A stretch of DNA of 9,644 nt from JBBRWV01 sp038248985 (GTDB taxonomy: Bacteria; Planctomycetota; Phycisphaerae; WQYP01): assembly GCA_038248985.1 (NCBI GenBank), contig JBBRWV010000132.1:1-9644 (forward strand), read 5' to 3'. The notes beneath the pieces are model-generated. The model saw only the letters and a program-made list of their open reading frames with translations. It ran no database searches and was not told the origin of the DNA. Positions 1 to 5,070 of this stretch are shown piece after piece (positions within the stretch are counted from its first letter, which is position 1; each line of letters opens with the position of its first letter). Both the position numbers and the translations under genes were made by a program.

Positions 1-59
1 ACGCCGGACACCCGGTCCGCACCGGGCTTGGTCTTCACTACATCGACTTTCAGGAGCAT
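1..59 (-). CDS. Possible partial ORF running off the left edge, unrecognised
   Basis: An ATG at 59-57 on the - strand opens a frame of 19 full codons that runs out of the window. Eight G (60-67) lie directly before the ATG and could only act as a crude ribosome binding site. The N-terminus begins MLLKVDVVKTK and I do not recognise a family. Its codons mix all third bases, unlike the strongly G-ending - strand genes further in. A second - strand frame is also open across this stretch, so the choice of frame is uncertain. Because the neighbouring hydrolase is cut off near here, the first gene of an inserted mobile element is one possibility, but nothing in the visible residues proves it. Confidence 0.25.
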   Translation of the reverse strand, partial: MLLKVDVVKTKPGADRVSG

Positions 60-139
60 CCCCCCCCGTAGCGACGCCCCATCGTCGATTCACGCACGAA
101 AAAAATATTCTCAAGGTCGAACTGCGGAAGTCGGGCTAA
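1..139. other. Compositionally distinct edge segment next to a truncated gene
   Basis: Up to about position 139 the + strand is nearly balanced in C and G (22 C and 15 G in bases 1-60). Inside neighbouring genes C outnumbers G several-fold. The glycoside hydrolase reading frame enters this segment from the right and hits a stop at 111-113 after about nine residues with untypical codons (CTT, ACT, GCA, GTT, CGA, CCT). The simplest reading is that foreign DNA starts at roughly 135-142, for example the end of an insertion sequence or a rearrangement. An assembly join is equally possible. No terminal inverted repeat or target duplication can be defined because the other end lies outside the window. 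Confidence 0.4.
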
Positions 140-1075
140 GCGCCTTGCTCGTGTGCTCCACCAACTCCAACAACTCATCCAGCGTCCCCGACCAATACCC
201 CCGTTCCGTGTAATTCGCCTCATTCCAAATCTCCCACACCCCGATATCCTTCTTGTACTCCCCCGCCAAATTCGTCATCAGCGAATCCCACTCCGCATAC
301 GACCGCGGCTTCACCCGGTTACGCAACTCCCCCGCATCCGCCACCTTCCCCTCCTCCTCCGGCCTGCTCGAAAGCGCCGTCGGCACCTGGCAAACCTCCC
401 CCATGATGAACAAACCCTTCCGCCGCAATGCCTGAATATACGTCTTCGAAAGCCCCGTATCCGCCGTCACAAAAACCTTCCCTCCTTTCTTCTCTATCTG
501 GACATCACGATAGTCCCCCGCGTAAAAATTAAACCGTATCCACGACGCCCCCAATATTCGCAAACTCGCCGCCGATTCCTCCGCCGCCACCACATGATCC
601 TTCCGCCCAAACCACGACGGCGGCGTATAAAATATCCCCCACGAAGACGCCTCCTCCGCCTTGCTCGGCGGAAATACCACCCCAATCGCCGTCGTCGCAT
701 TCGCCGTCTGACCGCCCCCCACCGCCGTCAACGTCATCTCGTAATGCCCCCGCCCCGGCAACTCCAGCGGCACAGCCGCCGTCCCCGCTCCACCCTTCAC
801 CGCCACCCCCAGTTTCTTCTTCGCCGTCCAACTCCCCTCCGTTTCCTTCACCTCATATTCCACCTCCACCGGCCCACCCGCCCCCGTCACCTGCACCCGC
901 ACATCCACTTTTTCATTGTCCGCAAACACCAACCCCGCCCGCGGCGACACCGCCGTCACGCGCAGCGCCCCTCCGCCTGCGCCAGCCCACAACAAACCGT
1001 CCCCATCACCACGCCCACCACCCGCGACGCCCGCCGAATACCCTGCTTCTTCTTCACCACACGTTCCACAGCCAT
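111..1075 (-). pseudogene. Secreted TIM-barrel glycoside hydrolase, frameshifted and 3'-truncated
   Basis: The ATG at 1075-1073, preceded by AAAAGG, encodes a good signal peptide of about 34 residues: a KKK/RR basic start, a hydrophobic VVGVVMGTVCCGL core and an AQA cleavage site. That frame stops at 958-956. The mature protein continues in another frame from about 971 to 111. Adding one G to the four-G run (968-971) would join them exactly. The mature part has an Ig-like beta domain (roughly the first 100 residues) and then the start of a TIM barrel, with 'WGIFYTPPSWFG', 'GASWIRFNFY' and 'VWEIWNEANY'. The E of WNE is the usual acid/base residue of clan A hydrolases (GH39-like). The barrel ends soon after this, so the nucleophile half is missing. 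A TTG at 995 could start the long frame but would give no signal peptide. It lies 20 bases downstream of the DUF486 gene, probably in one transcript. The substrate cannot be told. A sequencing error could explain the frameshift but not the truncation. Confidence 0.65.
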
Positions 1076-1095
1076 GATCAACACCTTTTAATCAC

Positions 1096-1431
1096 TCAGT
1101 TCCACTCATATGAAACCACAAACACCGCTGCCATTACCAACGCAAATCCCACAATATGATTCCACTTCATTTTCTCCCCCAGCACGGTAATTGAAAACAA
1201 CGCGAACACCACCAGCGTGATCGCCTCCTGCAAAATCTTCAAACTCGCCGCGCTCATCCCCGCATTGTGCCCGATCCGATTCGCCGGCACCGCAAAACAG
1301 TATTCCACCCCCGCTATCAGCCAACTGATCACCACCACCTTCCACAACGCTGTTTCCTTGAACTTCAAATGCCCATACCACGCCATCGTCATGAACACGT
1401 TCGACACAATCAGCAACAGCGCCGTAACCAC
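1096..1431 (-). CDS. DUF486 family small membrane protein
   Basis: This 111-residue protein matches the DUF486 family in length and pattern: 'LLLIVSNVFMTMAWYGHLKF' at the N-terminus, 'EYCFAVPANRIGHN' in the middle, 'LQEAITLVVFALFSI' and 'WNHIVGFALVMAAVFVV' near the end. It has four hydrophobic segments (about 3-17, 30-48, 65-83 and 91-108) and resembles half of a drug/metabolite transporter-type fold. The family has no settled function. The start is GTG at 1431: a TGA lies two codons upstream in frame, so no earlier start is possible, and a GGGAG sits 8 bases before it. The broken glycoside hydrolase follows closely on the same strand, while the aldo/keto reductase is transcribed away from it. 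Confidence 0.85.
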   Translation of the reverse strand: MVTALLLIVSNVFMTMAWYGHLKFKETALWKVVVISWLIAGVEYCFAVPANRIGHNAGMSAASLKILQEAITLVVFALFSITVLGEKMKWNHIVGFALVMAAVFVVSYEWN

Positions 1432-1523
1432 AATTCAATCTCCCAATTTCCCGCCCGGCACGCCCAGGCAATCCCCGCCACTCTATCCGCCCTCCCTTCC
1501 ATTTTCGATCTCGCCCCACTTCG

Positions 1524-1529
1524 TATAAA
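1524..1529 (+). promoter_or_regulatory. Putative -10 box for the aldo/keto reductase gene
   Basis: TATAAA lies 58 bases before the ATG at 1588, in the 156-base gap between two divergent genes. Its context, GTATAAAATCCCC, closely resembles GTATAATCCCC upstream of trpE. I see no convincing -35 box at 16-18 bases. The rest of the gap holds the two ribosome binding sites and nothing else I can identify. Confidence 0.4.
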
Positions 1530-1587
1530 ATCCCCTCACACCGCGCCCGCCTCCCTCTCGTTTCCTCCAAACCACTCCGGAGCCTCC

Positions 1588-2682
1588 ATGCAAACCCGCC
1601 TCGTCCCCGCCACCACTCTCCGCGTCTCCGCCCTCTCCTTCGGCAATTTCATCTACGGCTCGCACATGTGGGGCAAAACCCCCGCCGATGAACCCGAAGG
1701 CGTCCGACTTCAAAACCTCGCCGTCGATCTCGGCGTCAACTTCTTCGACACCGGTGACGCCTACGGTAACGGCCGCGCCGAAGCCATGTTGGTCCCCACC
1801 ATCGAACACGCCGGCCGCCCCAATCTCGTCCTCTCCACCAAGTTCGGCTACGACTTCTACACCGACCCCGGCTCCTCCGGCGGCGCCGGCACCGCTGGCT
1901 CCCACAAAGAACGCAAACAGGATTTCTCCACACGCTTCATCACCTTCGCCCTCGAAAAATCCCTCCAACGCCTGCAGACCGACTACATCGATCTCTACCA
2001 GGCCCACAACCTCAAACTCCCCCACATGACCCACGAATTCCTCTCCGCCATGGACCAACTCACCCAATCTGGAAAAATCCGCCACTGGGGCATCGCCCTC
2101 GGACCCGCCATCGGCTGGCGCGACGAAGGCGTCATCGCTCTCCAGCAATGGCCCGCCTGCGCCACCGTGCAAACCGTCTTCAACATGCTCGAACAACACC
2201 CCGGACGCGAACTCTGCGAAATCTCCGCCGAACAAAATCGCGGCGGCATCATCGCCCGCGTCCCCCACTCCTCCGGCATCCTCCAGGACATCTACCAGCC
2301 CAATCAAACCTTCGACGACCACCGCAAATTCCGCGACAAAAACTGGCTCACCTACGGCCTCAAAAAAATCGAAAAACTCCGCCACATCCAACACGCCCAC
2401 CGCACCACCATGGCCCAACTCGCCATCCAGTGGCTCCTCACCTGGCCCACCCTCGTCAGCGTCCAACCCAACATCACCATCGAAGACGAACTCCGCGAAT
2501 TCGCCGCCGCCTGCGACCGCCCCTCCCTCACCCCCGCCGAAATGCTCGAAATCCAAACCCTCGTCGAATCCGACTTCAACTTCGGCCCCGACGCCCACGC
2601 CTGCGACCTCAAATCCAGCCTCTCCCCCACCGGCACCACCCGCAGCGACTACCAGAAAGGCACCCCTGTACCCAGCGTCTGA
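1588..2682 (+). CDS. Aldo/keto reductase family oxidoreductase
   Basis: A 364-residue NAD(P)H-dependent oxidoreductase of the AKR superfamily, expected to be a cytoplasmic (beta/alpha)8 barrel. The catalytic tetrad is complete: Asp54 and Tyr59 in 'FFDTGDAYGNG', Lys85 in 'LVLSTKFGYDF' and His140 in 'DYIDLYQAHN'. The C-terminal third carries the usual 'AQLAIQWLLTWP..VSVQPNI' cofactor-side pattern, where many relatives read SVIPG. Residues 89-112 form a Gly/Ser-rich loop after the Lys strand. The frame is open much further upstream, but the ATG at 1588 is preferred. A CCGGAG is centred 6-8 bases before it, the protein then begins at the family's normal 'LRVSALSFGNFIYG' strand, and the upstream extension overlaps the DUF486 gene. 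The last third contains few family landmarks beyond those named. The substrate cannot be inferred. It converges on the antitoxin gene with a 23-base gap. Confidence 0.9.
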   Translation: MQTRLVPATTLRVSALSFGNFIYGSHMWGKTPADEPEGVRLQNLAVDLGVNFFDTGDAYGNGRAEAMLVPTIEHAGRPNLVLSTKFGYDFYTDPGSSGGAGTAGSHKERKQDFSTRFITFALEKSLQRLQTDYIDLYQAHNLKLPHMTHEFLSAMDQLTQSGKIRHWGIALGPAIGWRDEGVIALQQWPACATVQTVFNMLEQHPGRELCEISAEQNRGGIIARVPHSSGILQDIYQPNQTFDDHRKFRDKNWLTYGLKKIEKLRHIQHAHRTTMAQLAIQWLLTWPTLVSVQPNITIEDELREFAAACDRPSLTPAEMLEIQTLVESDFNFGPDAHACDLKSSLSPTGTTRSDYQKGTPVPSV

Positions 2683-2705
2683 AACGCATCGACTCGGCCT
2701 GGACG

Positions 2706-3056
2706 TCATCCCCCATGAACGAGGCTCCTTCCTCGCCAGTAACCCGGATTCTGCCGAATCTCTTCCAGGAGTCGACACGCCATCCTCGACGGCTTGCGTG
2801 TCCCCTGCTCCCAAGCGCGAACAAGCTGCGGGGAGACCCCCACCACTTCCGCGAAAAGATTCTGGCTCATATGAAGTTGCTCGCGAATCAACACAATCTG
2901 CTTCGACTTAACAACTGGCGGAGGCGCAACCTTGCAGTGCCGAATCGCAATCTTCCCTGACACGCCGGAAAGTCCTTCGACGATTTCCGAGAGTCCCTGA
3001 ATCAATGCCGGGCCCAGGTCGACCTCAACTTCACGAATCTTCTTGGTCTTTTTCAT
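2706..3056 (-). CDS. HTH-type antitoxin / repressor of a type II toxin-antitoxin pair
   Basis: A 116-residue protein with a helix-turn-helix of the XRE/HigA kind at about 52-100: 'IREQLHMSQNLFAEVVGVSPQLVRAWEQGTRKPSR', with the recognition helix near 75-85. The N-terminal 45 residues are acidic/hydrophobic ('VDLGPALIQGLSEIVEGLSG') and may be the part that binds the toxin. Its ATG overlaps the toxin's stop in an ATGA (3053-3056), a sign of translational coupling. In such pairs the antitoxin neutralises the toxin and represses the shared promoter. Toxin-first order with an HTH antitoxin is typical of HigBA-like systems. Codon use lacks the heavy G-ending bias of thyA and folA, which suggests acquisition. 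A plain regulator is possible, but the coupled neighbour makes an antitoxin much more likely. Confidence 0.8.
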   Translation of the reverse strand: MKKTKKIREVEVDLGPALIQGLSEIVEGLSGVSGKIAIRHCKVAPPPVVKSKQIVLIREQLHMSQNLFAEVVGVSPQLVRAWEQGTRKPSRMACRLLEEIRQNPGYWRGRSLVHGG

Positions 3057-3415
3057 AGGTTTTCATTCCTTTGCTGCATCAGTTTGCGATGCAACTCGCC
3101 CGTTATCAATTTAATGCCCGCAAGTTCCCGTTGTGAAAGATTTTCCTTCCGCTGTTTCGTATAGGCCACGACCAGGAAAATGCACCCGTAGCCGGGGAAA
3201 AACGAATAACAAACCCGCAGAGCGCCTCGGCGTCCCATTCCCATTGAAGCGGGCGCAAATCGCATTTTGCGCACCCCGCCCGACCCGGGAATCACAGCTC
3301 CGGCGTCGGGCTGTGCAATCAAAAACTTCTCCAATTCCCGCAGTTCTTCGTCCTCAAGTCCGGCCAACTTCCATGTAAGCGTGAACAGTGCCGAGTGAAT
3401 GAATGTGAATCTCAT
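3053..3415 (-). CDS. RelE/HigB-like toxin of a type II toxin-antitoxin pair
   Basis: This 120-residue protein follows the RelE-superfamily pattern seen in COG4737-type toxins: 'IPGSGGVRKMRFA' (42-54), 'GRRGALRVCYSFFPGYGCIFLVVAYTKQRKENLSQRE' (61-97), then a C-terminal helix. Relatives cut mRNA, usually on the ribosome. The basic residues of the central strands (R49, K50, R52, R62, R63, R67) and K87/R89/K90 fit an RNA-binding surface. I chose the ATG at 3415 because AGAGG lies just before it, the family normally starts at 'MRF', and the likely promoter and operator lie immediately upstream. A longer start at 3457 (134 residues) would put the first codons inside the -35/-10 region. It lies after folA on the same strand but has its own promoter. 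Function is inferred from family pattern only. Confidence 0.8.
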   Translation of the reverse strand: MRFTFIHSALFTLTWKLAGLEDEELRELEKFLIAQPDAGAVIPGSGGVRKMRFAPASMGMGRRGALRVCYSFFPGYGCIFLVVAYTKQRKENLSQRELAGIKLITGELHRKLMQQRNENL

Positions 3416-3427
3416 CGATGCCTCTCT

Positions 3428-3444
3428 ATACCACATTGTAGTAT
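3428..3444. promoter_or_regulatory. Palindromic operator candidate of the toxin-antitoxin operon
   Basis: ATACCACATTGTAGTAT is a 17-base inverted repeat with one mismatched pair around a central base. It overlaps the putative -10 box and ends 12 bases before the toxin ATG. This is where an autorepressing antitoxin or antitoxin-toxin complex would be expected to bind. Confidence 0.55.
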
Positions 3445-3462
3445 CCCTTTTCCCCAATGCAA
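3435..3462 (-). promoter_or_regulatory. Putative promoter of the toxin-antitoxin operon
   Basis: On the - strand TTGCAT (3462-3457) and TACAAT (3440-3435) are separated by 16 bases, a fair -35/-10 pair. Transcription would begin near 3428, leaving a short leader with the AGAGG site before the ATG at 3415. The pair lies in the 51-base gap behind folA. Confidence 0.5.
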
Positions 3463-3466
3463 CCCC

Positions 3467-3988
3467 TCAATTCCCCGCCTCCTCCACCGTCATCCCATGC
3501 GGCGCATCCGGATTCCTCTCATACGTCACAAACTCCAGATCGCTCACCCGCTCCTGTCGCACCGGCTGCCACAGCGTCTGATCCCACACCGGAAAAAACG
3601 TGTCCCCCTGAAAAGGAAAATCCCGCTGCACAAACGTCACGTACATCCGATCCGCCACCTTCATCGCCGCCGCATAAATCTCCGTCCCTCCCGCGATAAA
3701 ACACTCCGTCTCATTCCCCGCCCGCGCCGCCCCCAACGCACCCTCCAAACTGTGAAACCACTCCACCCCTTCCGTCTTCGGCGGATTCGCGTTCCGGCTC
3801 ACCACCAGATTCCTCCGCCCCTTCAACGCCCGACCAATCGACGAAAACGTCTTCCGCCCCATGATCATCGAATGCCCCAGCGTCCGCGCCCGAAAACGCT
3901 TCAAATCCTCCGGCAAATACCACGGCAAACGCCCCGCCGCTCCAATCAGTCGCTCCGGTGTCATCGCCACTATTATCGAAATCAACAT
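3467..3988 (-). CDS. folA: Dihydrofolate reductase (EC 1.5.1.3)
   Basis: A 173-residue cytoplasmic enzyme that reduces dihydrofolate to tetrahydrofolate with NADPH. The family motifs are all present: 'LIGAAGRLPWYLPEDLKRF' (14-32), with Asp28 matching the catalytic Asp27 of E. coli; 'MIMGRKTFSSIGRALKGRRNLVVSR' (41-65) for NADPH binding; 'CFIAGGTEIY' (96-105); and 'GDTFFP'. Length is normal. The ATG at 3988 starts right at the first beta strand (MLISIIVA). An in-frame GTG at 4012 would add eight residues without family support. The ribosome site is weak (ACAGG). It follows thyA by 39 bases on the same strand, the classic thyA-folA arrangement in which FolA recycles the dihydrofolate made by ThyA. 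Confidence 0.95.
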   Translation of the reverse strand: MLISIIVAMTPERLIGAAGRLPWYLPEDLKRFRARTLGHSMIMGRKTFSSIGRALKGRRNLVVSRNANPPKTEGVEWFHSLEGALGAARAGNETECFIAGGTEIYAAAMKVADRMYVTFVQRDFPFQGDTFFPVWDQTLWQPVRQERVSDLEFVTYERNPDAPHGMTVEEAGN

Positions 3989-4027
3989 GCCTGTCACTCT
4001 GTCAAACTGCACTGCACTGTCGCACGC

Positions 4028-4909
4028 CTACACCGCAACCTTAAACACTATCGGCAGATGAGGTTCATACCCCTCCACCTTAAAATCCTCAAACTTCAAC
4101 TCCCCAAATGCCTTCCGCGCAATCGTCAACCGCGGCAACACCCGCGGCTCCCGCGTCAACTGTTCCCCCAATCCCGCCACATGATCGTACGCCTCCATCT
4201 TGCTCCCTTTGTCCGCACAATAAATATGCGCATCCACAATCGTGTGCCCAAACTCCCCCACCTCCATCCCCACTTCCTGCGCAATCATCTGCGTCAGCGT
4301 CGCATAACACGCCAGGTTAAACGGAATCCCCAACGCCACATCCCCGCTCCGCTGCGTCAAATGACAATTCAATTTCACCGGTTCACCCTTCTCATCGGGG
4401 CTCACATTAAACGCAAACGAATAATGGCACGGCGGCAGCTTGCTCACCTCCGCATTCCCCGGCTCCCACGCCACCACCACCAGCCGCCGCGAAAACGGAT
4501 TCCGCTTGATCTCATCAATCACATACTGAATCTGATCGATCTCCTGCACCCTCACCGCCCCCTCCCCAGTCTCCGCCACCGGCCCATGACTCTTCTGCAC
4601 CGGATGCGGAAACCGCCGCCAGTACCGCCCATACGCCGTCTCCAAATCCCCCTTCTCATCCGCCCACGCATCCCAAATCTTCGTCACCTTCTTCAAATTC
4701 CGTATGTGATCCTCCCCGCTCAAATACCACAACAACTCATGCAGACACGCATTGAAATTCACTTTCTTCGTCGTCAGCAGCGGAAATCCCTTCCCCAAAT
4801 CCACCTTGTAAAACGCCCCAAAATACGACAGCGTATCCACCCCCGTCCGGCTCGGCTTGCGCACCCCCTTCTCCAACACCAGCCGCACCAAATCCAAATA
4901 TTCCTTCAT
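4028..4909 (-). CDS. thyA: Thymidylate synthase (EC 2.1.1.45)
   Basis: A 293-residue enzyme that methylates dUMP to dTMP using methylene-tetrahydrofolate and releases dihydrofolate. Visible landmarks are Arg21 in 'KPSRTGVDT', the nucleophile Cys161 in 'LPPCHYSFAF', the phosphate-binding pair Arg141-Arg142 in 'SRRLVVVAWEP', 'QRSGDVALGIPFN' (187-198; Gly in place of the common Cys, Asp190 and Asn198 kept) and 'VDAHIY' (225-230). It is longer than the 264-residue E. coli enzyme, mainly through a segment around residues 100-122, as in Lactobacillus-type enzymes. The ATG at 4909 has GGAGG six bases upstream. It heads the thyA-folA unit and is divergent from trpE. Base use follows the strong G-ending bias of - strand genes here, so it appears native. 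Confidence 0.97.
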   Translation of the reverse strand: MKEYLDLVRLVLEKGVRKPSRTGVDTLSYFGAFYKVDLGKGFPLLTTKKVNFNACLHELLWYLSGEDHIRNLKKVTKIWDAWADEKGDLETAYGRYWRRFPHPVQKSHGPVAETGEGAVRVQEIDQIQYVIDEIKRNPFSRRLVVVAWEPGNAEVSKLPPCHYSFAFNVSPDEKGEPVKLNCHLTQRSGDVALGIPFNLACYATLTQMIAQEVGMEVGEFGHTIVDAHIYCADKGSKMEAYDHVAGLGEQLTREPRVLPRLTIARKAFGELKFEDFKVEGYEPHLPIVFKVAV

Positions 4910-4950
4910 CCGAGCCTCCGCTCACGCTGCCAGCCATATCACGGGCGAGG

Positions 4951-4956
4951 ATTGTA
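4951..4956 (-). promoter_or_regulatory. Putative -10 box of thyA-folA
   Basis: TACAAT on the - strand lies 41 bases before the thyA ATG and is identical to the -10 proposed for the toxin-antitoxin operon. At 17 bases spacing the -35 position (4974-4979) reads GTGAAG, a weak match, so only the -10 is claimed. Confidence 0.45.
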
Positions 4957-4995
4957 ACCGACCCGCGCAAACTCTTCACGCCGTCGCCTGCCCCC

Positions 4996-5025
4996 TTCGC
5001 ATCCCACCATCCCCCCCCGTATAAT
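4996..5025 (+). promoter_or_regulatory. Putative trpE promoter with a C8 tract in the spacer
   Basis: A perfect TATAAT (5020-5025) is preceded at 18 bases by TTCGCA (4996-5001), a 4 of 6 match to the -35 consensus. Eight C in a row (5011-5018) fill the end of the spacer. The leader from here to the GTG at 5071 is about 38 bases, too short for a tryptophan leader peptide and attenuator. Confidence 0.55.
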
Positions 5026-5070
5026 CCCCCCACCATTTACTTCCCCAACTCCCAACCCCCGGAGCCGCTC

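Noticed and set aside
11..26. Inverted repeat CCCGGT-CCGC-ACCGGG near the left edge
   Set aside because: Six-base arms in GC-rich DNA within a possible coding frame. It occurs easily by chance and has no other support as a terminator or element end.
153..1091. Arg/His/Pro-rich + strand frame opposite the hydrolase
   Set aside because: It is the complement of a G-ending - strand gene, with no start site and no recognisable domain.
1267..1587. Upstream extension of the aldo/keto reductase frame
   Set aside because: It overlaps the DUF486 gene, has Pro/His/Arg-rich nonsense composition, and lies before the promoter-like box and the GGAG site at 1579-1582.
3416..3457. Longer toxin start giving 134 residues
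   Set aside because: The extra codons coincide with the -35/-10 region and the palindrome, while the ATG at 3415 has a ribosome site and fits the family's usual N-terminus.
5026..5070. Possible trp leader peptide and attenuator before trpE
   Set aside because: The leader is about 38 bases, has no short ORF with Trp codons and no competing hairpins.
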